Shown in pieces: positions 25,226-34,734 of a stretch of DNA of 64,000 bases (position 1 is its first letter; each line of letters begins with the position of its first letter). The DNA is from Flavobacterium sufflavum (GTDB lineage: Bacteria; Bacteroidota; Bacteroidia; Flavobacteriales; Flavobacteriaceae): NCBI RefSeq assembly GCF_004016525.1, contig NZ_SACJ01000012.1, positions 1-64,000 of the forward strand, given 5' to 3'. Made by a program: the position numbers and the translations under genes. Under the pieces are notes generated by a model. It was given only the letters and a program-made list of their open reading frames with translations. It did no database searches and was not told the DNA's origin.

Positions 25226-26494
25226 TTAACTCTCTTTTAATTTTTTATCAGGTCTGATAATCATTCGCAATGAATTGTCTTTAGAGAAATAAGCAATCAT
25301 CCAGTTGTAGAATGTTTTTATTTTATTTCTATAAGTAATCAACGAAATCAGGTGAATGAACAACCAAATCATCCAGGCAAATGTCCCTTTAAAGTGCATT
25401 TTAGGTTTTGGTAAATCAACCACAGCCTTCGCTTTTCCAATGATTGCCATCGATCCTTTATCAACATATTTAAAAGGAACTAATGCTTTTTGTTGCATTT
25501 CGTTTTTAAAGTTTTTAGCTAAATTAATCCCTTGTTGAATAGCAACTTGTGCTACCTGAGGATGTCCATGAGGAAAACTTTCGTCATTAAACTGAATACA
25601 GGTATCTCCAATAGCATAGATATTTTCGGTGCGGTCAATTTTATTAAATGCATCTGTTGTCAATCGTTTTCCACGACCGTAACTTTCAGCAGGAATTCCT
25701 TTAAACTCACGTGCAGTGACTCCGGCTGCCCAAATTAAGTTTTTAGTTTGGATTGTTTCTCCATTGGAAAAATGAACCGTATCATCAACATAATCCACTA
25801 CATTATTGTTCAATTTTACAACAACACCTAAATCGGTAAGCGCTTTATATGTATCTTCCTGAGATTCTTTACTCATAGGAGTCAGCAAAGCAGGTGCACC
25901 ATCCACTAAATAAATATTACTTGCAGTAGTACCAAATTCAGGATACTCTTTTAAGAAGATATTTTTACGCATTTCGGCAAACATTCCTGAAATCTCCACT
26001 CCTGTAGGTCCTCCTCCGGCAACTACAATAGTCAATAGTTTTCTACGTTTACGGATGTCTTTTGTAATAGCCGCTTTTTCCAGGTTTTTAAGCAAAGTAT
26101 TACGCATTACAATGGCATCGTTCAGCGTTTTCATTGGAATGGCGTTCTTTTTTACGTTTTCCATGCCAAAATAACTCGTCTCAGCTCCAGTTGCAAAAAC
26201 AAGTTTGTCATATTGTAATTCGCCATTGCTTAAGATTACCTTGTTCTCAGCAGGCACTACTTCCATTAATTCTCCTAAACGAAATTGCAGATTCTTTTTC
26301 CCTGCGAAGAATTTTCTAAACGGATAACTAATACTTGATGGCTCTAAATAAGCCGTAGCTACCTGATAAATAAGTGGTGGAAAAAAATTGTAGTTGTTTT
26401 TATCAACCAGGGTTACGTGCACTCCGTCTTGATTCAATAATTCTTTTGCCAGATTCATTCCTGCAAAACCGCCTCCGATTATTACGATTTCCAT
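25226..26494 (-). CDS. ndh: type II NADH:quinone oxidoreductase
   Basis: The 422-residue product has two dinucleotide-binding folds: IVIIGGGFAGMNLAKEL at 3-19 for FAD and IVVAGGGPTGVEISGMFAEM near 156-175 for NADH. YNFFPPLIYQVATAYLEPSSISYPFR and AIGDTCIQF near 296-304 are also present. The C-terminal stretch AWMIWLFIHLISLI anchors it to the inner membrane. It passes electrons from NADH to menaquinone without pumping protons. Length and motif spacing are typical. The upstream gene is a DEAD-box helicase 59 bases away, and co-transcription is uncertain. Confidence 0.92.
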   Translation of the reverse strand: MEIVIIGGGFAGMNLAKELLNQDGVHVTLVDKNNYNFFPPLIYQVATAYLEPSSISYPFRKFFAGKKNLQFRLGELMEVVPAENKVILSNGELQYDKLVFATGAETSYFGMENVKKNAIPMKTLNDAIVMRNTLLKNLEKAAITKDIRKRRKLLTIVVAGGGPTGVEISGMFAEMRKNIFLKEYPEFGTTASNIYLVDGAPALLTPMSKESQEDTYKALTDLGVVVKLNNNVVDYVDDTVHFSNGETIQTKNLIWAAGVTAREFKGIPAESYGRGKRLTTDAFNKIDRTENIYAIGDTCIQFNDESFPHGHPQVAQVAIQQGINLAKNFKNEMQQKALVPFKYVDKGSMAIIGKAKAVVDLPKPKMHFKGTFAWMIWLFIHLISLITYRNKIKTFYNWMIAYFSKDNSLRMIIRPDKKLKES

Positions 26495-26553
26495 ATTTTA
26501 CAATTTTAAAAAGTATCTCTTTTGTTAGTCACCAAAAGAGATTTTGAGTGTTT

Positions 26554-27894
26554 TTATTTTTTTTGTTTTAGTTTTTTTACTGGTTTTTCTACAACTTGGT
26601 TTTTATTTTGTAATAAATGGTTGGCTAGTATTTTTTCAATTAATTCATCCTTGGTTAAATGATGAAAAATGGTTTTTATCTTCGTTTTTAATTCGGCATC
26701 AACCTCATGGTTGGGCTTGGTTTTAAAAATTTGTTTTGCCCAAAGCAAGGTGTTATTGTCTTCAATACTGGCAACTGAAGGTTTTGCAAATAGTTTGAAT
26801 TGGATACCTAATTCCTTTTCAAAATCAGCAATTTCTACTTCTTCTTCGGCTTGTAAAACGGTTAATGACAATCCGTTTGCCCCTGCCCTGGCGGTTCTAC
26901 CACTTCTATGAACATAATTTTCATAAGTATCAGGCAAGTGATAATTGACTACATAAGCAATTTCTTTTACGTCAATTCCTCTGGCAGCCAAATCAGTAGC
27001 GACTAATATATTGATGTGTCCTTCGCGGAATTGTTCCATAATTCGGTCACGAATTCCCTGAGACAAACTTCCGTGCAATGCCCCGGACGAAAAACGATTG
27101 ATAGCTAAGTTTTTAGCCAATTTATTTACAGCTGCTTTTGTTTTGCAAAAAATAATTCCACGTTGTCCTTCTCTGGAATTCAAAAAGTGCATTAAAACGT
27201 CTAATTTCTCAATAGGATCAACAATAATATATTGGTGATCAATACTTTGATTTCCTGAAGTTTCCATATTGGCACTTATTTGCACCACATTTTTATGCAA
27301 ATAGTTCTGAATCAGCTGTTTTATAGTTCCTGGCATAGTAGCCGAAAACAAAAAAGTACGGTGATTTTTAGGCAATTCGGCAACAATTTCGTCTAAGCTT
27401 TCTTTTAGAATGCTTACCATTTCATCGGCTTCATCCAATACTAAAAATGAAGTTTCTTTTAGACTGATGGCTTTTCGTTGCAACAAATCAATTAAACGTC
27501 CCGGAGTCGCTACGACAACATGAGTGGGATTGCTTAATCGTTCGATTTGTGGTTTTATTGGAATTCCTCCGCAAACAGCAGCAATTGAAACTGCCGGTAG
27601 ATTTTGAGCAAAAGCTTCTAAATTTTTAAAAACCTGTTGTCCTAATTCTCTGGTTGGAACTAGTATTACGGCTTGTACATTTGGCTTTGAGCTATCAATT
27701 AATTGTAAAATTGGCAGACCAAAAGCGGCAGTTTTTCCCGTTCCCGTTTTTGCTAATCCTACCAAATCGGTTTGATTTGCTAAAAGCAACGGAATCACTT
27801 GTTCTTGAATGGCTGTAGGCACAACAAGATTCAATTGGGTTAAGTTTTGTACTAAAGCTGTCGAAATTCCTAAATCTGAGAATTGTTTGGACAT
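26554..27894 (-). CDS. DEAD-box ATP-dependent RNA helicase
   Basis: The 446-residue product shows all the core motifs: the Q motif (LGISTALVQNL...PTAIQ), AKTGTGKT, PTRELGQQ, VLDEADEM, FSATMPG, and the C-terminal domain with VATDLAARGIDV and YVHRSGRTARAG. The tail is a short basic segment (KKLKQKK), as in RhlE/DbpA-like proteins that unwind structured RNA or assist ribosome assembly. The specific subfamily cannot be fixed by eye. It runs in the same direction as ndh but is separated from the next upstream gene by a REP-like element. Confidence 0.93.
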   Translation of the reverse strand: MSKQFSDLGISTALVQNLTQLNLVVPTAIQEQVIPLLLANQTDLVGLAKTGTGKTAAFGLPILQLIDSSKPNVQAVILVPTRELGQQVFKNLEAFAQNLPAVSIAAVCGGIPIKPQIERLSNPTHVVVATPGRLIDLLQRKAISLKETSFLVLDEADEMVSILKESLDEIVAELPKNHRTFLFSATMPGTIKQLIQNYLHKNVVQISANMETSGNQSIDHQYIIVDPIEKLDVLMHFLNSREGQRGIIFCKTKAAVNKLAKNLAINRFSSGALHGSLSQGIRDRIMEQFREGHINILVATDLAARGIDVKEIAYVVNYHLPDTYENYVHRSGRTARAGANGLSLTVLQAEEEVEIADFEKELGIQFKLFAKPSVASIEDNNTLLWAKQIFKTKPNHEVDAELKTKIKTIFHHLTKDELIEKILANHLLQNKNQVVEKPVKKLKQKK

Positions 27895-27930
27895 TGTTTT
27901 GTTTTATTATTTGTATGAAAAACAGTTTTC

Positions 27931-28025
27931 CTAGCCCCGATGGCAGTGAAAATCCTTTTACTTTTTTCTTTAAAAAGTAAAAGATTGCAACGAAAGCAGG
28001 TTCCGATAGCTATCGGAATAGCTCC
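27931..28025. repeat. REP-like palindromic element, copy 2
   Basis: Flanks CTAGCCCCGATGGCAGTG (27931-27948) and TAGCTCC (about 28018) match copy 1 at 132-256 in the opposite orientation. The inner hairpin CTTTTACTTTTT (27955-27966) with its complement (27972-27983) differs in sequence from that of copy 1. A second small palindrome, CCGATAGCTATCGG, lies at 28003-28016. Confidence 0.75.
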
Positions 28026-28030
28026 TTATT

Positions 28031-29578
28031 TTAATCTTCATCATCAGGTTCGTTCATGATTCTTTCACGATACTTTTTCCCTAATAACAAGGTTAATTTT
28101 TGTTTGTAATCATCTACAAGCCATTCGCGGTAGTTTTTACTGCATTGGCTTAAGCATTTTGCGTAACGTTTGATACGGCATTCGATATCATCATCTAATT
28201 CTTTAGATAATAATTTGGCTTCTTGTAAAGTTTCGGTGTTGTACACACACATCGTAGCGTGCTGATCCAGCGATTTATCAAGAACAACCTTAGAACGTAA
28301 ATTTTGTTTTATAGCCAATTTATGTTCTTCGTCAACATCAAAAGTAACATCTTCAGTATTGCTGAATTTAGCTCTTAATTCTGGCGGCATGGTGTATTTA
28401 AAATACAACTCAATTTCAGCATCGTCACGTAAATTTTCCAAATAAAATTCAGGTGATTTGAAGATGTGCTGCCAGTTTACAGGCTCACTCCAAAGTCCAA
28501 AACGCGCCGCATTATTACCTAAATCGATAACGGTAAACTCATCTTTATGAGGCAATTTTCTCGAACCACGTCCAATCATTTGATAATATAATGTCAATGA
28601 TTTTGTGGCACGGTTTAATATAATGGTTTCTACTGTAGGTTCATCAAAACCAGTTGTCAAGATCCCTACCGAAGTAAGAATAGCGTCTTTAGTATGCTTG
28701 AACCAATGTAAAATTTCTTTTCTTTCTTCGTTGCTGCTGGTGTTGTCCAGATGGCGGATTTCATAACCTGCTTCTCTAAAGGTTTCATATACATATAAGG
28801 AAGTATTGATACCATTATTGAAAATCAAGGTCTTTTTACCTAAAGATCTTTCGGTGTAGGCATGCAATAATTTTTCCTGCATTAATGTATTGGTATACAA
28901 ATCATCGGATGATTTTACGGTATAATCTCCGTTGATACCCACCTTAAGCGAAGTCAATCCCACATCATAGCTATAGGTAGTGGCTTTAGCCAAAAATCCA
29001 TTTTCAATTAATGAACTAATAGTATCTCCCACTATTAACTCATCGTAGCTTTGGTTCATTGGCAATTTTATATTAGAACTCAACGGCGTAGCAGTTACTC
29101 CTAATATAAAAGCATTGGCAAATGAATTTAATAATTTTCTGAACGAATTATAATGCGCCTCATCAATAATAACCAAACCTATATTATCCAGAATCAATTT
29201 CTCGTCATTGATACGGTTTTTAAGGGTTTCTACCATGGCCACAAAACAAGAATATTCGTTTTGATCCGGTAAATCTTTTACTTTAGAATTGATGATTTTA
29301 TTTTTAACGCCAAAACCTTTTAACATCTTAGAAGTCTGCTTACACAACTCAATTCGGTGTGTTAAAACAACAACTTTTTTATCGTGTTTAGATAGGTAAC
29401 GACGAACAATTTCTGAGAATATTACTGTTTTTCCACCACCTGTAGGCAATTGATACAGTAGATGGTGTTTTTCAGGACCATTATCGATGCGCTCAAAAAT
29501 GGCATCAATATCACCCTTTTGGTAGGCATAAAGTTCTTTTTTTTCTTCTTTTTCTATTTCTATCGTACTTTCGAACAT
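28031..29578 (-). CDS. superfamily 2 DEAH-type helicase (SSL2/type III restriction-like)
   Basis: The 515-residue product has Walker A QLPTGGGKT near 43-51, VVLTHRIELCKQ, the DEAH box VIIDEAHYNSF near 136-146, GVTATPLS, and the C-terminal helicase motifs GILTTGFDEPTVETIILNRATKS and MIGRGSRKLPHK. It matches the DNA/RNA helicase family often annotated as SSL2/RAD25-like. The C-terminal 120 residues carry a Cys cluster (CRIKRYAKCLSQCSKNYREWLVDD) that may bind metal. No restriction or methylase partner lies nearby, so a defence function is not supported; a housekeeping repair role is more likely. Confidence 0.88.
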   Translation of the reverse strand: MFESTIEIEKEEKKELYAYQKGDIDAIFERIDNGPEKHHLLYQLPTGGGKTVIFSEIVRRYLSKHDKKVVVLTHRIELCKQTSKMLKGFGVKNKIINSKVKDLPDQNEYSCFVAMVETLKNRINDEKLILDNIGLVIIDEAHYNSFRKLLNSFANAFILGVTATPLSSNIKLPMNQSYDELIVGDTISSLIENGFLAKATTYSYDVGLTSLKVGINGDYTVKSSDDLYTNTLMQEKLLHAYTERSLGKKTLIFNNGINTSLYVYETFREAGYEIRHLDNTSSNEERKEILHWFKHTKDAILTSVGILTTGFDEPTVETIILNRATKSLTLYYQMIGRGSRKLPHKDEFTVIDLGNNAARFGLWSEPVNWQHIFKSPEFYLENLRDDAEIELYFKYTMPPELRAKFSNTEDVTFDVDEEHKLAIKQNLRSKVVLDKSLDQHATMCVYNTETLQEAKLLSKELDDDIECRIKRYAKCLSQCSKNYREWLVDDYKQKLTLLLGKKYRERIMNEPDDED

Positions 29579-29683
29579 TGCTTTTTGTTGAATTTTTGCA
29601 AAAATACGTCTAAAAAACAGTTATCTTGTTATATTTAATTTAAATTATTAACTCTATATGAAATAATTTGATTTACAAGGGAC

Positions 29684-30211
29684 TTATTCACTAATTTGCT
29701 CCATTATTAGCAAGAAATCGCTTCTATTTTTCCATTTTTGTTCTATAATCTCTTCGTAAATTGCTTTTATTCGACTTTTAAATTCACTCAAAATGCCATT
29801 TGCGATTAAAAATTGAACGGCCTGCTCAAAAGAATTGTGCATACTTTTATAAAATGCTTCTTGTTTTATTGGATTTTCAGCCGAAAAAGTCTGTGCAATT
29901 TCAATGGTATACAACATCACATCGGCAATTACAAAAGAATCGACACCTAAAGTAATAAAGTGTTTAATGATTTTTTGAGCTACTGAACGACGCATCTTAG
30001 GTTTTCTCCTTTTTCCGCTGGTAGAAACGGGAAAATATTCATTGGAGATTTTGAGTTTCGCTTCCTGCAGTCGTTTTTCTTCTTTTGGGTTAAAAACAAA
30101 ATCATAATATTCCTTTACAGCAGTAAATTTTTCATACAGCTCGATAAGTTGCTCCTGAAGTTGTTCTTTATCGAGTTCGCCCAAATATTTTTTTAAATCT
30201 CTTTTACTCAT
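29684..30211 (-). CDS. DUF6155-type protein of unknown function
   Basis: From the ATG at 30211 the product has 175 residues and begins MSKRDLKKYLGELDKEQLQEQ. An upstream start at 30271 would add 20 residues but would place the promoter (30231-30262) inside the gene, so the shorter form is preferred. The protein is helical and charged, with conserved-looking KMRRSVAQKIIKHFITLGVDS in the middle. It fits the DUF6155 family of flavobacteria, whose role is unknown. The gene is monocistronic. Confidence 0.75.
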   Translation of the reverse strand: MSKRDLKKYLGELDKEQLQEQLIELYEKFTAVKEYYDFVFNPKEEKRLQEAKLKISNEYFPVSTSGKRRKPKMRRSVAQKIIKHFITLGVDSFVIADVMLYTIEIAQTFSAENPIKQEAFYKSMHNSFEQAVQFLIANGILSEFKSRIKAIYEEIIEQKWKNRSDFLLIMEQISE

Positions 30212-30230
30212 TATGAAAAATTTATGATTA

Positions 30231-30262
30231 CAAAAGTAAATTACTTTGCGTTTTAACACCAA
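30231..30262 (-). promoter_or_regulatory. promoter of the DUF6155-type gene
   Basis: On the minus strand TTG (rc of 30260-30262) stands 21 bases before TACTTTTG (rc of 30231-30238), a good TTG/TAnnTTTG match. The ATG at 30211 follows after 20 bases. Confidence 0.55.
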
Positions 30263-30315
30263 TAAAATCAATGATTTTACTTAATTTTGGCGCGTAAATA
30301 TTTAAAATAATATCC

Positions 30316-30612
30316 ATGCTCAAAATTTTTAAAATCACTGCTGTCCTTGAGGGAATATCCTATTTAGTTTTATTCTCAAATATGCTTTTTATAAAACCTA
30401 ACAATTTCGAATTGTACCACTCACTATTGTATCCTATAGGAATGAGCCACGGAATTCTGTTTATAGGCTATATTGTTTTGGCATTTTTATTGAAAAACGC
30501 ACAAAATTGGAATCTGAAAGATTTTGGAATTATTTTAATTGCTTCTTTGTTGCCGTTTGGTACTTTTTACGTAGAAAAGAAATACTGCAAAAATCTGATT
30601 TTAGCAAAATAA
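30316..30612 (+). CDS. DUF3817-family small membrane protein
   Basis: The 98-residue product has three hydrophobic segments (about 6-27, 42-62 and 70-86). It starts with the family pattern FKITAVLEGISYLVLFSNMLF, has PIGMSHGILFIGYI in the middle and ends LPFGTFYVEKKY, which together identify DUF3817 (YdzA-like) integral membrane proteins of unknown role. A TAATTTTG -7 box lies at 30282-30289. A strong terminator follows. Confidence 0.87.
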   Translation: MLKIFKITAVLEGISYLVLFSNMLFIKPNNFELYHSLLYPIGMSHGILFIGYIVLAFLLKNAQNWNLKDFGIILIASLLPFGTFYVEKKYCKNLILAK

Positions 30613-30634
30613 TAAAATCGGACTATAAAAAAAC

Positions 30635-30679
30635 AACCGCCAATTTGTAAACTAATTTAAAATCTACAAATTGGCGGTT
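30635..30679. terminator. bidirectional terminator between convergent genes
   Basis: A perfect 15-bp stem (AACCGCCAATTTGTA, 30635-30649, with 30665-30679) is flanked by A-rich and T-rich sequence and lies between the DUF3817 gene and the thioesterase gene. Confidence 0.9.
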
Positions 30680-30699
30680 AATTTTTAAGACCTATTAAT

Positions 30700-31086
30700 T
30701 TACTCCAAACGGTCTTTTACAAATTCAATCTCGGTTTTTCCATGCGCTTTTGGTTTTCCATCCTCACCCAGATTAACCATTACCGTTTTATCTATAGTAA
30801 TAATCGTTTCTCGTGTCATCATATTGCGGACTTCACATTCTAATGTAATAGAAGTATTTCCAAAACGAACCACATCTATTCCTATTTCGATAATATCTCC
30901 TTGTTTTGCTGAACTTTTAAAATTAATTTCAGACATATATTTAGTGACCACCTTGGAATTTTCAAATTGAATAATGGTGTATAAAGCCAATTCTTCGTCT
31001 ATCCAGGCCAATAGTTTTCCTCCAAATAAAGTTCCGTTAGGATTGAGGTCTTCGGGCTTTACCCATTTTCTGGTATGAAATCGCAT
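30700..31086 (-). CDS. acyl-CoA thioesterase (YciA-like hotdog)
   Basis: The 128-residue product has the hotdog pattern NPNGTLFGGKLLAWIDEELALYTIIQF (about 15-41), with the usual Asn, Gly-Gly and Asp, and VVTKYMSEINFKSSAKQGDIIEIGI (about 46-70). This is the YciA/BFIT-type acyl-CoA hydrolase subgroup. It cleaves acyl-CoA thioesters in the cytoplasm. Length is typical. It is monocistronic with a shared downstream terminator. Confidence 0.9.
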   Translation of the reverse strand: MRFHTRKWVKPEDLNPNGTLFGGKLLAWIDEELALYTIIQFENSKVVTKYMSEINFKSSAKQGDIIEIGIDVVRFGNTSITLECEVRNMMTRETIITIDKTVMVNLGEDGKPKAHGKTEIEFVKDRLE

Positions 31087-31154
31087 ATTTTAAAATTATT
31101 TATGCTAAAATAGAACTTCCTTGATAATTTTTTTCCTATTTTTAAGAAAAAAAG

Positions 31155-31559
31155 ATGAGCCAGAGAGATAGTTTTTTAAGTGAATTCAGAGGCGAGGCTA
31201 TCGGGAGTGTTAGTTCGCAATCTTCAGCAGATGAAATTTTTCAAAATGAAGTTTTGAGACCCATATTAAAACTACAGAATGATTTATTCATTGCTTCTTT
31301 TCATAATTATATCAGCAAATACAAACGGGATTTTTATTCGTTAAGCGTAGAAAAAAAATTAGCTACAATTGAAAATGCAATTCAAAAAGACATCAAGTTC
31401 AGGAATGCTTTAAAAGGAATGATTATCGCCTTGTTTACTGTTGATGAATATTTGCAGTACATACAAAACTCATCAAGTTTGAACAAGCGGATGATGAATA
31501 TGCTCATTGAAAGATTAAAAAATCAAGTCCAACTATTTGAAAAAAGTCTGGTCGAATAA
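31155..31559 (+). CDS. helical protein of unknown function
   Basis: The 134-residue product is hydrophilic, largely helical by composition, and lacks signal and membrane segments. A central block, LSVEKKLATIENAIQKDIKFRNALKGMIIALFTVDEYLQY (about 60-99), looks conserved. It resembles flavobacterial proteins of unknown role, some of which I recall carrying a misleading glyoxalase label; no glyoxalase metal ligands are seen. It stands alone, ahead of the amidoligase locus, with a 300-base gap and a small palindrome (31576-31592) in between. Confidence 0.65.
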   Translation: MSQRDSFLSEFRGEAIGSVSSQSSADEIFQNEVLRPILKLQNDLFIASFHNYISKYKRDFYSLSVEKKLATIENAIQKDIKFRNALKGMIIALFTVDEYLQYIQNSSSLNKRMMNMLIERLKNQVQLFEKSLVE

Positions 31560-31858
31560 AGCTCTAAATCTTTTTAAGCTAAAATTTAGCTTCTTCAAAA
31601 ATTAATTTCAATCCCTATACAGATTAATTTTTAAAGAGTCAGGTTTTTGTTGGTCTATGCTGTAATTGATTTTAACCAACATGCTTGATTTTCCGTTCTT
31701 ATATTATGTTATCAAATTGGTTTAAAACAATGTGTTTTAGGGCAAAAAAAATTAAATTTTATTAACAATAGCTGAGAGAGTATTATTTTTTCGTTAAAAG
31801 TAAAATACTACATTTTTTGGTATTGTTTATTTCATTATAATTGTTAAAACCAAAATTT
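31560..31858. other. leader region of the amidoligase locus
   Basis: It contains the short palindrome AAGCTAAAATTTAGCTT (31576-31592), a possible weak terminator for the preceding gene. An imperfect inverted repeat (AGTATTATTTTT near 31777 and AAGTAAAATACT near 31799) could be an operator or second terminator. No clear TAnnTTTG box and no coding frame were found. Confidence 0.4.
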
Positions 31859-32572
31859 ATGCAAGAAAACTATTTCAAGTGGTATTCACCAAATTTGAGT
31901 AGAGATACAGAAATGCTCGTTTTTGGACATTCAGGTTATCCTGTGGTCTTATTTCCTACTTCTATGGGAAGTTTTCATGAAAATAAAGACATGGGATTGA
32001 TCGAATCGGCAAGGTGGTATCTCGAACAAGGATTAATACAAATTTATTGTCCCGATAGTATCGATAAGGACAGTTTTTACAACAAACACATTCATCCTGT
32101 ACATCGTATAGAAAATCACGATTGGTACGACAAAATGATTTGTCACGAGGTGGTAGAAAAGGTAAGACATAATACTCCTTCGGGAAAAGTAGTTATGGCG
32201 GGTTGCAGCTTTGGTGGTTATCATGCGGCCAATTTTGCTTTTAGACATCCCGGTTATGTGAGTCATTTGTTTAGCATGAGTGGTATTTTTAATATCAAAA
32301 GTTATTTAGATGGTTTTCATAACGACACCGTTTTTTATCACACTCCCGATGATTATTTAGAAGGATTGAACGATTATGAATTGTGGAATATGGACATTGC
32401 CCTGGGAACTTCTAACTGGGATATTTGTTTTGATGCCAATTTAAAAATGAGCAAATTATTAGCTCATAAAAACATGGAGCATTGGCTCGATATCAGACAA
32501 GACAAGCAACACGATTGGCCACTTTGGAAAGAAATGTTTCCTCATTATTTGTCCCGAATCAATTTTTTCTGA
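31859..32572 (+). CDS. alpha/beta-hydrolase esterase of the amidoligase locus
   Basis: I start at the ATG at 31859 (MQENYFKWYSP). A TTG at 31841 could add six residues but has no support. The 237-residue product has the nucleophile elbow AGCSFGGYHAANFA, with Ser at about 117, and likely acid and His residues near the C-terminus (RQDKQHDWPLW). It belongs to the esterase D/PHB depolymerase-like branch. It is the first of five genes joined to amide-forming enzymes and may release or transfer the product from an ester, but the substrate is unknown. The next gene follows after 45 bases. Confidence 0.87.
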   Translation: MQENYFKWYSPNLSRDTEMLVFGHSGYPVVLFPTSMGSFHENKDMGLIESARWYLEQGLIQIYCPDSIDKDSFYNKHIHPVHRIENHDWYDKMICHEVVEKVRHNTPSGKVVMAGCSFGGYHAANFAFRHPGYVSHLFSMSGIFNIKSYLDGFHNDTVFYHTPDDYLEGLNDYELWNMDIALGTSNWDICFDANLKMSKLLAHKNMEHWLDIRQDKQHDWPLWKEMFPHYLSRINFF

Positions 32573-32617
32573 AACTAGCTTACAGCATTATATAAAAAAA
32601 GAAACAATACATAAAAT

Positions 32618-33565
32618 ATGAAAAAGATTGGAATTTTATTTGGAATGGAAGACACCTTTCCACAGGCTTTTATTGATAGAGTAAATTCAAAAAACGAAAA
32701 AGAAATTATAGCCGAAGCGGTTTCTATTGATAAGGTTATCCAAAACAAAGGCGGTGAATATGCTGTAATTATAGATAGAATTTCGCAAGATGTCCCTTTT
32801 TACCGCGCCTTTCTTAAAAATGCTGCCTTAACAGGAACGAATGTTATTAATAATCCTTTTTGGTGGAGTGCCGACGATAAATTTTTCAATAATGCCTTGG
32901 CTGATACACTTGGAGTTCCACTGCCTAATACGGTAATTCTTCCATCGGCCGAACATCCTACGGATACGACCTCTAATTCCTTTAGAAACTTGACATTTCC
33001 ATTGGACTGGGAAGGAATTTTTGACTATGTAAAATTCCCGGCTTATATGAAACCCTATGCTGGTGGCGGATGGAAAAATGTATATCGACTGGAAAATAAA
33101 GAAGAGTTTTGGGAAAAGCACAGGGAAACAGGACAATTAGTAATGTTGTTGCAAGAGGAAATTGTTTTTACTGAATATTTCAGGGTTTATTGTCTCGGTG
33201 GTAAAGCGGTTAAAATTATGCAATACGAACCTAGAAATCAGCCACATTTGCGTTATGTACTTGACGGACCAGCTGTAGATAAAAAGTTATTAGCCACTAT
33301 CAAAGACTATACTATTCGTCTTTGTAAAGGTTTGGGATACGATTTTAATACCGTGGAATTTGCTGTTCGTGATGGGATTCCGTATGCCATCGATTTTGGA
33401 AATCCTGCTCCCGATGCCGATATCAATTCGGTAGGAGCTGAAAATTTTGAATGGGTTGTTGAAGAAGCCGCTAAAATGGCGATTGCAGCTGCAAAAAAAC
33501 AAAAACCGGGAAAAATTAACCTAACCTGGGGAACATTTATAAAAGATGCTGTTGGATTAAAATAA
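32618..33565 (+). CDS. ATP-grasp ligase of the amidoligase locus
   Basis: The 315-residue product has the ATP-grasp order: an N-terminal Rossmann-like part, a nucleotide-binding Lys in AYMKPYAGGGWKNV (about 145-158), LLQEEIVFTEYFRVYCL (about 178-194) and the magnesium site NTVEFAVRDGIPYAIDFGNPAPDAD (about 246-270). Such enzymes join a carboxylate to an amine or thiol through an acyl phosphate (RimK and D-Ala-D-Ala ligase relatives). Gene context with a GCS2 ligase and glutamine amidotransferase suggests formation of a peptide-like bond. Substrates are unknown. The GCS2 gene starts 18 bases after its stop codon. Confidence 0.88.
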   Translation: MKKIGILFGMEDTFPQAFIDRVNSKNEKEIIAEAVSIDKVIQNKGGEYAVIIDRISQDVPFYRAFLKNAALTGTNVINNPFWWSADDKFFNNALADTLGVPLPNTVILPSAEHPTDTTSNSFRNLTFPLDWEGIFDYVKFPAYMKPYAGGGWKNVYRLENKEEFWEKHRETGQLVMLLQEEIVFTEYFRVYCLGGKAVKIMQYEPRNQPHLRYVLDGPAVDKKLLATIKDYTIRLCKGLGYDFNTVEFAVRDGIPYAIDFGNPAPDADINSVGAENFEWVVEEAAKMAIAAAKKQKPGKINLTWGTFIKDAVGLK

Positions 33566-33583
33566 ATAATTGGAATAATTTAA

Positions 33584-34690
33584 ATGAAGAAATTGCCTGT
33601 TTTTACACTGGGTATTGAAGAGGAATACCAAATTATAGATCCCGAAACCAGAGATCTACGCTCCCATTTGTCAAAAATTGTTGATGGAGCTAAAATATTA
33701 TTGAATGAACAGGTAAAAGCCGAAATGCACCAATCGGTTGTGGAAGTAGGAACTAATATCTGTAAAAATGTTAAAGAAGCCGAATGCGAAATTAAATTCT
33801 TAAGGACTAAAATTGTCGAATTAGCCGATAAACAAGGTCTTATTGTGGGTGGAGCAGGAACGCATCCGTTTTCAAAATGGCAGGATCAACCCATAACAGA
33901 CGATCCCCGTTATCACAACATTATTAACGAATTACAGGATGCAGCCCGTTCTAATTTGATTTTTGGGATGCACTGTCATGTGGGAATTGAAAATCGCGAA
34001 ATTGGCTTACAATTAATCAATCAGGCTTGTTATTTTTTACCTCATATTTTTGCTTTATCTACCAATTCCCCTTTTTGGGAATGCAGACAAACGGGTTATA
34101 AATCATATCGAACAAAGGTTTTTGATAAATTCCCAAGAACTGGTTTGCCTGAATATTTTGATTCCTTATCTTCTTATGATAACTTTTTAGAGACTTTGGT
34201 AAAAACCAATTGTATTGATAATCCAAAGAAAATTTGGTGGGATTTGCGTTTGCATCCTTTCTATGATACAATAGAATTTCGCATTTGCGATATGAGTTTA
34301 ACGGTTGAAGAAACCATGTGTATTGTTTCTATAATTCAGGCGGTTGTAGCCAAATTATATCGAATAAATTCGCAGAACATGAGTTTCAATATTTACCGAT
34401 TGGCATTGATCAAAGAGAATAAATTTCGTGCAGCGCGCTATGGAATTGAAGGACAAATGATTGATTTTGGACTTCAAAAAGAAGTTGAAACAAGAATGCT
34501 GATCTTGGAATTGCTTGATTTTATTGAAGATGTTGTGGATGAATTAGGCAGTAGAGAGCACATTAATTTTGCTCACCAAATCCTGAAAAATGGTACCGGA
34601 GCCGATAAACAATTAGCTGTTTTTGAAAAAACAAAAGATCTGACTAAAGTGGTTGATTTTATAACTTCAGAATTTACTAAAGGCTTATAA
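33584..34690 (+). CDS. GCS2/YbdK-type carboxylate-amine ligase
   Basis: The 368-residue product has the glutamate-cysteine ligase 2 signature: TLGIEEEYQIIDP at 8-20, AEMHQSVVEVGT at 46-57, FGMHCHVGI at 127-135 and FLPHIFALSTNSPFWECRQTGYKSYR near 150-175. YbdK-like enzymes form a gamma-glutamyl-type amide with ATP, with cysteine as a weak or non-native substrate. In this setting it may join glutamate, or another diacid, to an amine. Length and motif spacing are normal. It sits between an ATP-grasp gene and a glutamine amidotransferase on the same strand. Confidence 0.93.
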   Translation: MKKLPVFTLGIEEEYQIIDPETRDLRSHLSKIVDGAKILLNEQVKAEMHQSVVEVGTNICKNVKEAECEIKFLRTKIVELADKQGLIVGGAGTHPFSKWQDQPITDDPRYHNIINELQDAARSNLIFGMHCHVGIENREIGLQLINQACYFLPHIFALSTNSPFWECRQTGYKSYRTKVFDKFPRTGLPEYFDSLSSYDNFLETLVKTNCIDNPKKIWWDLRLHPFYDTIEFRICDMSLTVEETMCIVSIIQAVVAKLYRINSQNMSFNIYRLALIKENKFRAARYGIEGQMIDFGLQKEVETRMLILELLDFIEDVVDELGSREHINFAHQILKNGTGADKQLAVFEKTKDLTKVVDFITSEFTKGL

Positions 34691-34734
34691 AATAATAACT
34701 TATCTTTGGATAATTATTTTAAAAAGTTGGACTA

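Noticed and set aside
28031..29578. Defence or restriction function for the SSL2-like helicase
   Set aside because: No methylase, nuclease or other defence partner is adjacent, and neighbouring genes are housekeeping.
31841..31858. TTG start that would lengthen the esterase by six residues
   Set aside because: The ATG at 31859 starts the recognisable protein and no support exists for the TTG.
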